NCBI RefSeq assembly: GCF_001429295.1
Contig: NZ_LMJL01000007.1
Location: 495,819-542,210, forward strand
DNA: 46,392 nt
Origin: Flavobacterium sp. Root935
GTDB lineage: Bacteria; Bacteroidota; Bacteroidia; Flavobacteriales; Flavobacteriaceae
Reading direction: 5' to 3'
Position 1 is the stretch's first letter, and every line of letters starts with the position of its first letter. Shown here piece after piece: positions 8,564 through 15,984 of the stretch. The notes under the pieces were generated by a model. That model ran no database searches. It was given only the letters and a program-made list of their open reading frames with translations, and was not told the DNA's origin. The position numbers and the translations under genes are program-made.

Positions 8564-9073
8564 ATGAATCCAAAACATCCTTCAGAATCTCTAACTATTT
8601 TAACTGATTTAGTTTTACCGAGCGAAACTAATCCTTTAAACAATCTTTTTGGCGGCGAATTATTAGCCCGAATGGATCGCGCTGCAAGTATTGCTGCCCG
8701 CAGACATTCACGTAGAATTGTAGTTACAGCTTCTGTAAATCACGTTGCTTTTAACAGAGCTATTTCGCTTGGAAGCGTTGTAACGGTAGAAGCAAAAGTT
8801 TCAAGATCATTCAAAAGTTCTATGGAAGTTTTTATTGATGTGTGGGTAGAAGACCGCGAATCTGGAAACAGAACAAAAGCAAATGAAGCAATTTATACTT
8901 TTGTTGCCGTAGACGACACTGGACGACCAGTTGAAGTACCTTCGATTGTACCTGAAACCGATCTAGAAATACAACGTTTTGACGCGGCGCTTCGTCGTAA
9001 ACAGCTGAGTTTACTACTTGCCGGAAAGATAAAACCATCTGATGCAACAGAATTAAAGGCTTTATTTTTATAG
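8564..9073 (+). CDS. acyl-CoA thioesterase, hotdog fold (YciA/BACH type)
   Basis: This 169-aa enzyme hydrolyses acyl-CoA to free acid and CoA in the cytoplasm. The pattern is that of hexameric hotdog thioesterases: the N-terminal segment LVLPSETNPLNNLFGGELLARMDRAA contains the catalytic-site Asn/Asp region, followed by VVTASVNHVAFNRAISLGSVVTVEAKV and NEAIYTFVAVDDTGRP. The length is normal for a single-domain YciA-like protein. It is separated from the DoxX-like gene by a palindrome and from recA by 157 bp, so it is probably transcribed alone. Substrate chain length cannot be read from sequence. Confidence 0.9.
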   Translation: MNPKHPSESLTILTDLVLPSETNPLNNLFGGELLARMDRAASIAARRHSRRIVVTASVNHVAFNRAISLGSVVTVEAKVSRSFKSSMEVFIDVWVEDRESGNRTKANEAIYTFVAVDDTGRPVEVPSIVPETDLEIQRFDAALRRKQLSLLLAGKIKPSDATELKALFL

Positions 9074-9230
9074 TACAATTTGTGCAAATTTGATACAATT
9101 TGGGACAATTAACTTCAAAAAAAAGAACTAATTTTACCAAATTACAAGTCTCAAATAAAAACCAGGAAGTTATTTGCTCTTTTTGATTTTTGTTTGAAAG
9201 AAAATAACAATTTAGACACTTAATAAAAAG

Positions 9231-10238
9231 ATGAGTTCAGACAAAGAAGCCAAATTAAAAGCGTTACAATTAACGCTTGACAAACTTGACAAAACCTACG
9301 GAAAAGGAACCGTAATGAAAATGGGCGACAGAGCCATTGTGGAGGTAGAAACGATTTCTTCTGGTTCACTTGGCGTTGATTTAGCTCTTGGAGTGAATGG
9401 TTATCCTAAAGGAAGAATTATTGAAATATACGGACCAGAATCTTCTGGTAAAACTACTTTGACGCTTCATGCTATTGCAGAAGCTCAAAAAGCTGGAGGT
9501 ATTGCTGCTTTTATCGATGCGGAACATGCTTTTGATAGAAACTATGCAGAAAAACTAAATGTTGATATCGAGAATTTAATTATTTCTCAGCCGGACAATG
9601 GTGAACAGGCTTTAGAAATTGCAGAGAACTTAATTCGTTCTGGAGCAATTGATATTGTCGTAATTGACTCGGTTGCAGCGTTGACTCCAAAAAGCGAAAT
9701 CGAAGGTGAAATGGGAGATTCGAAAATGGGTCTTCATGCTCGTCTAATGTCTCAGGCTTTGAGAAAACTTACTGGAACTATCAGCAAAACGAATTGTACT
9801 GTTTTCTTTATCAACCAGCTTCGTGAAAAAATTGGTGTAATGTTCGGAAATCCAGAAACTACAACTGGAGGTAATGCACTTAAATTTTACGCTTCTGTAC
9901 GTTTAGATATTCGTCGTTCTGCACAAATCAAAGACGGTGAAAATGTAATTGGAAACAGAACTAAAGTTAAAATTGTTAAAAATAAAGTTGCTCCACCTTT
10001 TAAAACTGCCGAATTTGACATTATGTATGGAGAAGGAGTTTCTAAAACAGGAGAAATTTTAGATTTAGCTGTAGAATTTGACATCGTTAAAAAGGCAGGA
10101 TCTTGGTTCAGCTACGGCGATACAAAATTAGGACAAGGTCGTGATGCTGTTAAAACTTTAATTAAAGATAATCCAGAACTTGCTGACGAACTTGAAGTTA
10201 AAATTAAAGAACATATTAAAGAATTAGCAAATGCTTAA
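9231..10238 (+). CDS. recA: recombinase RecA
   Basis: This 335-aa DNA-dependent ATPase performs homologous pairing and activates the SOS co-protease function. The N-terminal helix is followed by [13 protein letters not shown] and the Walker A motif GPESSGKTT (residues 68-76). Walker B appears as [17 protein letters not shown], the L2 loop as [30 protein letters not shown], and the C-terminal domain ends IKELANA. The acidic tail is shorter than in E. coli RecA. No LexA-type operator is recognisable upstream. A strong terminator begins 31 bp after the stop. Confidence 0.98.
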   Translation: MSSDKEAKLKALQLTLDKLDKTYGKGTVMKMGDRAIVEVETISSGSLGVDLALGVNGYPKGRIIEIYGPESSGKTTLTLHAIAEAQKAGGIAAFIDAEHAFDRNYAEKLNVDIENLIISQPDNGEQALEIAENLIRSGAIDIVVIDSVAALTPKSEIEGEMGDSKMGLHARLMSQALRKLTGTISKTNCTVFFINQLREKIGVMFGNPETTTGGNALKFYASVRLDIRRSAQIKDGENVIGNRTKVKIVKNKVAPPFKTAEFDIMYGEGVSKTGEILDLAVEFDIVKKAGSWFSYGDTKLGQGRDAVKTLIKDNPELADELEVKIKEHIKELANA

Positions 10239-10268
10239 TCTCATATAAGTCAAAAAAAGACTAATCTA

Positions 10269-10305
10269 AATCCTGATAGACTATAAAATCTGTCAGGATT
10301 TTTTT
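10269..10305 (+). terminator. recA terminator
   Basis: The arms AATCCTGATAGA and TCTGTCAGGATT enclose an 8-nt loop and are followed by a T run. Confidence 0.85.
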
Positions 10306-10330
10306 ATTCAAATAAAAATAAAAACTTGAC

Positions 10331-10357
10331 GCAACCTTTTCGACAAAAGTGCATCTA
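10331..10357 (+). promoter_or_regulatory. ECF-sigma-like promoter 1 (GCAACC-N15-CATCTA)
   Basis: TTGACGCAACC is followed by exactly 15 nt and then CATCTA. The same architecture recurs at 10510-10536. A GCAACC-like -35 resembles the AAC core of ECF sigma-factor promoters and lacks the housekeeping TAnnTTTG. The functional assignment is inference from the paired match. Confidence 0.5.
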
Positions 10358-10359
10358 TT

Positions 10360-10474
10360 AAAAAAGCAGGGTTTCCAAATTGGTAAGCCATATATCAATT
10401 TGAGGCTTTTTTAGAATTTAAATTGGTTGGTTATTTGAATTAAAACCCGTTAGTTATTCATACTGACGGGTTTT
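10360..10474 (+). ncRNA. putative small structured RNA downstream of ECF-like promoter
   Basis: No ATG ORF occurs between the promoter and the terminator. The RNA can fold with outer arms AAAAAAGC (10360-10367) and GCTTTTTT (10405-10412) and inner arms AAATTG (10377-10382) and CAATTT (10396-10401). A second, strong terminator hairpin follows: AAAACCCGTTAGT (10442-10454) with ACTGACGGGTTTT (10462-10474). A transcript of about 55 or 115 nt is predicted. It matches no RNA family I know; the call rests only on promoter, hairpins and absence of an ORF. Confidence 0.4.
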
Positions 10475-10509
10475 ATCAAATTTTTTTTACTTTTTTTTCC
10501 AATTTTGAC

Positions 10510-10536
10510 GCAACCATTTTTATTTTTCTCTATCTA
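10510..10536 (+). promoter_or_regulatory. ECF-sigma-like promoter 2 (GCAACC-N15-TATCTA)
   Basis: TTGACGCAACC is repeated with the same 15-nt spacer and a TATCTA box. It lies about 70 bp before the ATG of the 34-codon ORF, so both copies point into different short transcription units. Confidence 0.5.
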
Positions 10537-10604
10537 TAATAATGTGACATTAACTTGAGTTATTAATTTAAACTCTTTATTATCAACCATTAATATTTTT
10601 AACC

Positions 10605-10709
10605 ATGAAAGAAAAAATAGAATTGTTGTACAATAAAAACCGAAGAAAAACCAAATTGAAATTTAAAAAAGTATTGCGTTTTATTTCTGAAAAAATAATT
10701 CATAGATAA
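10605..10709 (+). CDS. 34-aa strongly basic microprotein (putative)
   Basis: This ORF runs ATG to TAA and encodes MKEKIELLYNKNRRKTKLKF followed by KKVLRFISEKIIHR. It is about 40% Lys/Arg and amphipathic, with no signal peptide or membrane segment. Upstream are an ECF-like promoter and a leader of about 65 nt; downstream is a shared bidirectional terminator. That gives it a complete transcription unit of its own. The function is unknown: it could bind nucleic acid or an acidic partner, but no family is recognised. Confidence 0.5.
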   Translation: MKEKIELLYNKNRRKTKLKFKKVLRFISEKIIHR

Positions 10710-10746
10710 CTTTTGAATAAAAATGGGGGGTTTTTAATTCAAAAAC

Positions 10747-10781
10747 AAAAGCCGATAGATTTAAGAAATCTATCGGCTTTT
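10747..10781. terminator. bidirectional terminator between microprotein and plsC
   Basis: Perfect 16-bp arms (AAAAGCCGATAGATTT and its complement) enclose a 3-nt loop, with A/T tracts on both sides. It serves the plus-strand micro-ORF and the minus-strand acyltransferase gene. Confidence 0.85.
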
Positions 10782-10785
10782 ATAT

Positions 10786-11532
10786 TTATTTGGTCTTCTG
10801 GAAATCAACCAAACCATCGTAAATTATATTTCGAACCTGATCTTTAAGTTCTTTCCTATGATCAATGGTCAAATTTTTTGTTTCTATAAAAGGAAGAACT
10901 TTAACTCTCATTCTGCCAGGACTTCCGCTTAAAAAAGTATACGAAAAACGTTCTTTATTATCGGCAAAAACTATTGGAACAATCGGAATTTGATGATCTA
11001 TTGCTAGTCTGAAAGCCCCGTCTTTAAATTCATCAAGCAAAATACTTTCATCGTCTGGGACGCCGCCTTCTGGAAATATACAAATACTCAAACCTTGATT
11101 TAAACGGCTTTGAGCTCTTTTAAAAACTTCATTTTTACTTCTTGAAGAACTTCTGTCAACCAAAATGCAGGTCCTTTTATAGAAAAATCCAAAAAGTGGA
11201 ATCTTCACAAGCTCCTTTTTTCCAACAAAAACAAACGGATTTTTAATTATGGCCAGCATAAGCATTATATCTGTCATTGAGGTATGATTGGCCACAATCA
11301 TATAACTTTTGCCTTTAATGAGCTTCTGTTCGCGTTTTACGGTATAGTAAAAACCCATTCCAAAAAGAATGAATTTAGCCCAAATACGAGCCATTTTAAA
11401 AAAATAGGGATAACCTTTCTCTGAGATAATAGAAATCAGTAAAAACGGCAGCATAATCAAAATCGGAATGGCCATTAAAATGTAAAACCAAACGCGCCAT
11501 AAAACCCAAAAAATAATCTTTAATCCTTTCAT
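10786..11532 (-). CDS. plsC: 1-acyl-sn-glycerol-3-phosphate acyltransferase (PlsC family)
   Basis: It acylates lysophosphatidic acid to phosphatidic acid at the inner membrane. The acyltransferase motifs are visible: NHTSMTD (the NHxxxxD box), VGKKELVKIPLFGFFYKRTCILVDR, then FPEGG and IPIVPIVF. A hydrophobic N-terminal segment (IIFWVLWRVWFYILMAIPILIMLPFLLI) anchors it. I chose the ATG at 11532 (MKGLKI, 248 aa). The frame runs 19 codons further to a GTG, but a perfect -7 element lies inside that extension, at 11538-11545. The ATG is 5 bp from this element, so the mRNA is probably leaderless. Confidence 0.88.
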   Translation of the reverse strand: MKGLKIIFWVLWRVWFYILMAIPILIMLPFLLISIISEKGYPYFFKMARIWAKFILFGMGFYYTVKREQKLIKGKSYMIVANHTSMTDIMLMLAIIKNPFVFVGKKELVKIPLFGFFYKRTCILVDRSSSRSKNEVFKRAQSRLNQGLSICIFPEGGVPDDESILLDEFKDGAFRLAIDHQIPIVPIVFADNKERFSYTFLSGSPGRMRVKVLPFIETKNLTIDHRKELKDQVRNIIYDGLVDFQKTK

Positions 11533-11537
11533 GGTTT

Positions 11538-11545
11538 CAAAAGTA
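11538..11545 (-). promoter_or_regulatory. -7 element deciding the plsC start
   Basis: The reverse complement reads TACTTTTG, an exact TAnnTTTG, and ends 5 bp before ATG 11532. The best -33 candidate (TTG, complement of 11568-11570) has a somewhat long 22-bp spacer. Confidence 0.55.
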
Positions 11546-11600
11546 AGAAAAACAGAAGCGAATTTTACAAAAAGAATTATTAATGCCACCGCAAAATATC

Positions 11601-11675
11601 TTTTAACGCAAAGACCGCAAAGAGTTTTCGCAAAGATTTAGAAGTTCTTTTGCTACGCAATAAGTTCACAAAGCT
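11601..11675. repeat. left arm of inverted repeat flanking the GxxExxY gene
   Basis: It begins TTTTAACGCAAAGACCGC and contains the word CGCAAAG three times. It ends GCAATAAGTTCACAAAGCT, overlapping the gene's stop codon. The right arm at 12140-12224 is the same sequence in inverse orientation: 31 of 35 outer positions and 18 of 19 inner positions match. Confidence 0.8.
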
Positions 11676-12057
11676 ATTGTTGTAAATTATTCGCTACCCT
11701 TCTGACACCATTTTTTAAAAGACTTTCGCTGAAATTAATGAGAAGGCCGAGTTTAAAATTTCCAAGTTTTAAATACGTTAATGTTTGAGCCAAATGATTA
11801 ACGGTGAGTGATTCCACACTTTTTATTTCTATTAATAATTTGTTTTCCACAAGCAAATCAATGCGGTATCCACAATCCAGCTTTACTTCTTCAAAAACTA
11901 ATAGCAAAGCTTTCTCTTTTTCGACAAGAAGACCTTTTTGTTTAATCTTATAAAACAAACATTCTTTATACACATTTTCTAATAAACCTGGTCCAAGTTT
12001 TTTATGAATTTCAATAGCTAACCCAATTACAATATTTGATATTTCGTTTTCTGTCAT
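11674..12057 (-). CDS. GxxExxY family protein (PD-(D/E)XK-like)
   Basis: This 127-aa protein has the family signature GPGLLENVY at residues 22-30 after a helix with IGLAIEIHKKL. A PD-(D/E)XK-like core follows: CGYRIDLLVENKLLIEIKSVESL, with D, E and IxIK in the expected order. It then ends with TYLKLGNFKLGLLINFSE. The family is widespread and scattered in Bacteroidota and its function is not established; a nuclease-like fold is inferred. The gene has no close operon partner and is bracketed by imperfect inverted repeats, which suggests it moves or is amplified as a unit. Confidence 0.85.
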   Translation of the reverse strand: MTENEISNIVIGLAIEIHKKLGPGLLENVYKECLFYKIKQKGLLVEKEKALLLVFEEVKLDCGYRIDLLVENKLLIEIKSVESLTVNHLAQTLTYLKLGNFKLGLLINFSESLLKNGVRRVANNLQQ

Positions 12058-12139
12058 AATCTAAAAAAATCAAAATTATAAATATTTTCTTATAATTTAA
12101 TTGAATGGTTTTAATTCAGACTACTTTACAGAAGATAAA

Positions 12140-12224
12140 GCTTAGTGAACTTATTGCAAAGCAATTTCTCAAAGAAATAAACTTGTTTCCTTTGCGAAAA
12201 CCCTTTGCGCGCTCTGCGTTAAAA
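12140..12224. repeat. right arm of inverted repeat flanking the GxxExxY gene
   Basis: Read on the minus strand it begins TTTTAACGCAGAGCGCGC and ends TTGCAATAAGTTCACTAAGCT. It contains a 10-bp insertion-like difference relative to the left arm in the middle. Confidence 0.8.
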
Positions 12225-12257
12225 TGACTCACAAAAAAACAAAAACATTGTTATAAA

Positions 12258-12282
12258 CCTTTGCACACTTTGCGGTTAAAAA
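12258..12282. repeat. extra partial copy of the CGCAAAG-word repeat
   Basis: Read on the minus strand this is TTTTAACCGCAAAGTGTGC followed by AAAGG, the same opening as the two arms flanking the GxxExxY gene. It lies 37 bp before trpS. Confidence 0.55.
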
Positions 12283-12319
12283 AAACATCACGACATTTGC
12301 AGTTAAGAAAAAATCTAGA

Positions 12320-13294
12320 ATGGCAAAAATACTTACGGGTGTTCAAAGTACAGGAACGCCGCATTTAGGAAATTTATTAGGAGCAATTATTCCAGCAATC
12401 GAATTGTCAAACAATCCGGATAACGAATCTTTTTTGTTTATTGCTGATTTACATTCGATTACTCAGATTAAAGACGGAAAAACTTTAAGAGAAAACACCT
12501 ACAGCACGGCTGCGGCTTGGCTTGCATGTGGTTTAAATCCTGAAAAAGTGACTTTCTACAGACAATCTGATGTGGTGCAGACTACTGAATTGACTTGGTA
12601 TTTAAGCTGTTTTTTCCCTTTCCAAAGATTGACTTTAGCACATTCTTTCAAAGATAAAGCGGATCGTTTAGATGATGTTAACGCTGGACTATTTACGTAT
12701 CCGATGTTAATGGCTGCAGATATTTTATTGTATGATGCTGAATTTGTTCCGGTTGGAAAAGATCAACTGCAGCATTTAGAAATCACTCGCGATGTCGCTT
12801 CTCGTTTTAATCATCAAATGGGCGAAACTTTTGTAATTCCTGAAGCTAAAATTCAAGAAAACATTATGTTGATTCCTGGAACAAATGGAGGAAAAATGAG
12901 TAAATCTGCCAATAATATTATTAATATTTTCTTGGACGACAAAGCGTTACGCAAACAGGTAATGAGTATCGAAACAGACAGTACGCCGCTTGAAGATCCG
13001 AAAAATCCAGATACTTGTAATGCTTTTGCAATTTATTCTTTGTTAGCAAATGAAGATCAGATTGCCGAAATGAGAGCAAATTATTTAGGCGGAAATTATG
13101 GTTACGGTCACGCGAAACAAGCTTTGTTTGAATTGATTACAGAGAAATTCAAAACTGAAAGAGAAAAATACAATTACTACATCAATAACCTTGAAGAGGT
13201 AGACGCTCTATTGAAAAAAGGTGCAGTAAAAGCTTCTGTTGTTGCCGATGGAGTTTTAGCAAAAGTTCGCGAAGTACTTGGCTTCACAAAATAA
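12320..13294 (+). CDS. trpS: tryptophan--tRNA ligase
   Basis: This 324-aa class I aminoacyl-tRNA synthetase charges tRNA-Trp in the cytoplasm. The HIGH box is HLGN (residues 15-18) within STGTPHLGNLLGA, and the KMSKS loop is intact at residues 192-196. The Trp/ATP pocket regions FIADLHSIT, LMAADILLYDAEFVPVGKDQLQHLEITRD are present. The length is typical for bacterial TrpRS. The gene stands alone between a repeat-rich leader and a good terminator. No Trp-rich leader peptide or T-box is visible. Confidence 0.97.
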   Translation: MAKILTGVQSTGTPHLGNLLGAIIPAIELSNNPDNESFLFIADLHSITQIKDGKTLRENTYSTAAAWLACGLNPEKVTFYRQSDVVQTTELTWYLSCFFPFQRLTLAHSFKDKADRLDDVNAGLFTYPMLMAADILLYDAEFVPVGKDQLQHLEITRDVASRFNHQMGETFVIPEAKIQENIMLIPGTNGGKMSKSANNIINIFLDDKALRKQVMSIETDSTPLEDPKNPDTCNAFAIYSLLANEDQIAEMRANYLGGNYGYGHAKQALFELITEKFKTEREKYNYYINNLEEVDALLKKGAVKASVVADGVLAKVREVLGFTK

Positions 13295-13313
13295 AATTTA
13301 AGTTTCATAAATT

Positions 13314-13354
13314 AAAACGTTGATCAAGTTTCAAAACTTGTCAACGTTTTTTTT
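13314..13354 (+). terminator. trpS terminator
   Basis: AAAACGTTGATCAAGTT pairs with AACTTGTCAACGTTTT with one bulge, followed by an eight-T run. Confidence 0.85.
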
Positions 13355-13415
13355 GTAAAATATCTGAATATTTTTTTGTAACTTCATCTATATTAATCTT
13401 TTAAAGAATAAAAAG

Positions 13416-13541
13416 ATGAATAAATATATTGAAGATTATGATGTACCGCCCTATTTATTTCAAATTCTAAATATCCTATTTGGGCTATTACTGATTTTTA
13501 TACTTTACAAATTGTACAAACACTTCAAGAATAAAAAATAA
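13416..13541 (+). CDS. 41-aa single-span membrane microprotein (putative)
   Basis: This short ORF reads MNKYIEDYDVPPYLFQILNI and then a hydrophobic stretch (LFGLLLIFILY) and a basic tail KLYKHFKNKK. That is an acidic N-terminus, one membrane helix and a cationic C-terminus. It lies between the trpS terminator and the convergent dprA gene. A purine-rich AAAAAG precedes the ATG. No family is recognised. Charge asymmetry and the clean ORF support it, but its size leaves doubt. Confidence 0.45.
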   Translation: MNKYIEDYDVPPYLFQILNILFGLLLIFILYKLYKHFKNKK

Positions 13542-13552
13542 GATTTTCTGCG

Positions 13553-14653
13553 TTAAATTGACTCAAAAAGTTTTCCAGGAAGTGGTCGTATTAAGCCTTT
13601 AAGTTCCATATTAATTAAAATTCCCGACATTCTATAAATTGGAAAATCACATTTAACAGCAATAATGTCTAGCAATTCTTTGCCGTTTTTTTGAAGAAAA
13701 TCATAGATCTTCTGTTCGTCAGGTTCTAGTTCTATAAAAAGCTGTTTCTGAATACTTTTTGATTTTTCTTTAATATCCCAATTCAACATATAAATCAAAT
13801 CGGCTGCATCTGTTAATAGATTAGCTTTCTGAGTTTTAATCAAATTATTACAGCCTTGACTGTATTTGTCTGTAACTCTTCCAGGCACAGCAAATACATC
13901 GCGATTATATTCATTGGCCATATTTGCCGTTATTAACGAACCTCCCTTGTCTGCAGATTCGATTACAATTGTTGCTTCGGTCATTCCTGCTACAATTCGA
14001 TTTCGGCGTACAAATTTCTCTTTATCAGGATTAGAATCGCTCCAAAATTCAGTTATAAAACCGCCGTTCTCCTCCATTTTTGCCATATACTTTTTATGCG
14101 TTCTGGGATAAATTTGATTTAATCCATGAGCCAAAACTCCAATGGTCTGCAAATTATAATCCATCGCGGCTTGATGGGCAACAATATCAACACCATAAGC
14201 AAATCCGCTGACGATTATAGGGTCTAAGGGCGCCAAATCTTCGATCAGTTTTTTACAAAATTCAGTTCCATACGAAGTAATCTGCCGAGTACCGACAATG
14301 CTGATTATTTTCTTGTTTTTAAGATCAATATTCCCAGCTGTAAAAATTAAAATTGGCGCATCAATACAATGCTTTAATCTTTCGGGATAGCTTTCATCTT
14401 TAAAGCAAGAAATCTGAATATTGTTCTTTTGTATGAATTCTAATTCTTTTTGAGCCTTTTCAAAAACACTTTTATCTTTTAAGTTCTTCAATAAAACCGT
14501 TCCAATTCCGTCAACTGCTGCTAGTTGATTGTTTTTTGCATTAAAAATAGCTTGAGCACTACCAAATGAATGGAGCAGCTTTTTACCCATTATATCACCC
14601 ACTCCATCAACCTTTAGCAGGGCTAATAAATAAAACAATTCTTGATCGGTCAT
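13553..14653 (-). CDS. dprA: DNA-processing protein DprA
   Basis: This 366-aa protein binds incoming single-stranded DNA during natural transformation and loads RecA. The N-terminal helix-hairpin-helix region is KVDGVGDIMGKKLL and AVDGIGTVLLKNL. The Rossmann core carries SIVGTR, SGFAYGVDIVAHQAA, GVLAHGLNQIYPRTHK, FVRRNRIVAGM and KGGSLITANMA, then VFAVPG. A winged-helix-like C-terminal domain follows (about 300-366). The length is normal. recA is about 3 kb away, but no other competence gene is seen in the window. Confidence 0.95.
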   Translation of the reverse strand: MTDQELFYLLALLKVDGVGDIMGKKLLHSFGSAQAIFNAKNNQLAAVDGIGTVLLKNLKDKSVFEKAQKELEFIQKNNIQISCFKDESYPERLKHCIDAPILIFTAGNIDLKNKKIISIVGTRQITSYGTEFCKKLIEDLAPLDPIIVSGFAYGVDIVAHQAAMDYNLQTIGVLAHGLNQIYPRTHKKYMAKMEENGGFITEFWSDSNPDKEKFVRRNRIVAGMTEATIVIESADKGGSLITANMANEYNRDVFAVPGRVTDKYSQGCNNLIKTQKANLLTDAADLIYMLNWDIKEKSKSIQKQLFIELEPDEQKIYDFLQKNGKELLDIIAVKCDFPIYRMSGILINMELKGLIRPLPGKLFESI

Positions 14654-14876
14654 CTTTTAAAACATTATGTAAAATAGAAAAATAATTTTACTTTTTAGGA
14701 GGCGCAAATATCATTAAAACAAAGTAATTTCTTAATAAATTTTAAAATTAAAATCTATTTACTTTTTGTACTAAGCCAAAACATTGAGCTAAATATTTGA
14801 AAACGAATTGTCTAAAAATAATTGTGAATTGTTAATAAAAATTGTGAATAAAATTTTGATAACTATAAGCGATGCA

Positions 14877-14884
14877 TAACTTTG
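14877..14884 (+). promoter_or_regulatory. promoter of the SPOR-domain gene (leaderless type)
   Basis: TAACTTTG matches TAnnTTTG, with TTG at 14856-14858 (18-bp spacer). It ends 5 bp before ATG 14890 and lies inside any longer reading of the gene, so it fixes the start. Confidence 0.75.
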
Positions 14885-14889
14885 TTACT

Positions 14890-15861
14890 ATGAAAATCGA
14901 AGTATATATCTCGCAGTTATTGTATCGTTATCAGTGTGTAACGGTTCCAGGATTTGGTGCATTTTTAACCGAAATTCATTCGGCTCAGCTGAATGAGAGC
15001 ACTAATTCGTTTTTTCCTCCAAAAAAAACCATTTCTTTCAACAGCCGTATCAAAAATAATGACGGATTGCTGGCAAATCATATTGCTCAAGCTGAAAAAA
15101 CATCTTATGGTTTTGCAGTTAGCGCAATTGCTTTTGAGGTTTTAAATTGGAAAAAAACTTTAGATGAAAACGGTGTTATTCTTTTAAAAAATATTGGAGA
15201 GCTTCGTTTAAATTCTGAAGGGAATATTGTTTTCAGACCAAACGATCAAACTAACTATTTGGCTACTTCTTTCGGATTAAGTCCTTTTGTTTCTCCAGTT
15301 GTGAAAAAAGAAATTTTCGAGAAAAAAATCGAAAAGATTGCGGCAAAAGAAAAAGACGCTGTTTTGTTATATGAAAACGAAGAACAGACTAAATCTTCAA
15401 ATTCATTCTTAAGATATGCTGCTATTCTAGTTTTAGGACTTGGAATTACAGGAAGCATCGGTTATCCATTGTACCAAAACCAAATTGATAACCAAACCCT
15501 TTTGGTAGAAAAATCGGTTCAGAAAAAAGTACAAGACAAAATTCAAGAAGCAACATTTTTTATCAAAAGTCCGCTTCCAGCTGTTACGCTTTCTGTAGAT
15601 TCTGCTAAAGTTGAAACTGTTGAGCCAACAATGCCATACCACATTATGGCCGGTGCTTTTAGAAGCGAACAAAATGCTAGAAAAGCTTATAATCAATTAA
15701 TTAAAGATGGTTTTAAAGCTAGAATGCTAAAAGAAAATAAGCACGGTTTGTTTCCGGTTTTATACGGAAGTTATGCTACAATGAAAGAAGCTGAAGTAGC
15801 TCAGAAAGAAATACAAAAAGGCGAAAATCCACAAGCCTGGATCTTGGTCGAAAACTTATAA
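14890..15861 (+). CDS. HU-like (CCDC81-type) domain, transmembrane and SPOR protein
   Basis: This 323-aa protein starts at ATG 14890; an ATG 18 bp upstream lies before the -7 element. The N-terminal 120 residues (MKIEVYISQLLYRYQCVTVPGFGAF and onward) match the Bacteroidota HU/CCDC81-like module. A charged linker follows, then one membrane helix (YAAILVLGLGITGSIGYPLY, about 180-200). The C-terminal SPOR domain (about 250-323) reads YHIMAGAFRSEQNARKAYNQLIKDGFKARML. SPOR domains bind denuded peptidoglycan at division sites. The HU-like part would be cytoplasmic, so the protein could couple cytoplasm (perhaps DNA) to septal wall. That last point is inference. Confidence 0.88.
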   Translation: MKIEVYISQLLYRYQCVTVPGFGAFLTEIHSAQLNESTNSFFPPKKTISFNSRIKNNDGLLANHIAQAEKTSYGFAVSAIAFEVLNWKKTLDENGVILLKNIGELRLNSEGNIVFRPNDQTNYLATSFGLSPFVSPVVKKEIFEKKIEKIAAKEKDAVLLYENEEQTKSSNSFLRYAAILVLGLGITGSIGYPLYQNQIDNQTLLVEKSVQKKVQDKIQEATFFIKSPLPAVTLSVDSAKVETVEPTMPYHIMAGAFRSEQNARKAYNQLIKDGFKARMLKENKHGLFPVLYGSYATMKEAEVAQKEIQKGENPQAWILVENL

Positions 15862-15868
15862 TTTTAAA

Positions 15869-15898
15869 AATCCTGTTCTTTTGAACGGGATTTTTTTT
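15869..15898 (+). terminator. terminator of the SPOR-domain gene
   Basis: AATCCTGTTC and GAACGGGATT form a stem with a 4-nt loop, followed by eight T residues. Confidence 0.85.
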
Positions 15899-15984
15899 GT
15901 CCTATTCTGTTGTTTTAAAAAATTTGACTGGCACTTTTTGAAGATTCCTTCGAATAAATTCGTCCCGTAAAAATTTAAAACAAA

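Noticed and set aside
11533..11589. GTG start for the acyltransferase at 11589
   Set aside because: The -7 element lies inside the extension, and the ATG at 11532 gives the usual N-terminus.
11601..12224. Complete insertion sequence
   Set aside because: No transposase is present and target-site duplications are not evident; the arms may be repeat remnants.
12180..12319. Regulatory leader for trpS (T-box or Trp leader peptide)
   Set aside because: No Trp-rich ORF or T-box elements are seen; the text is repeat-derived.
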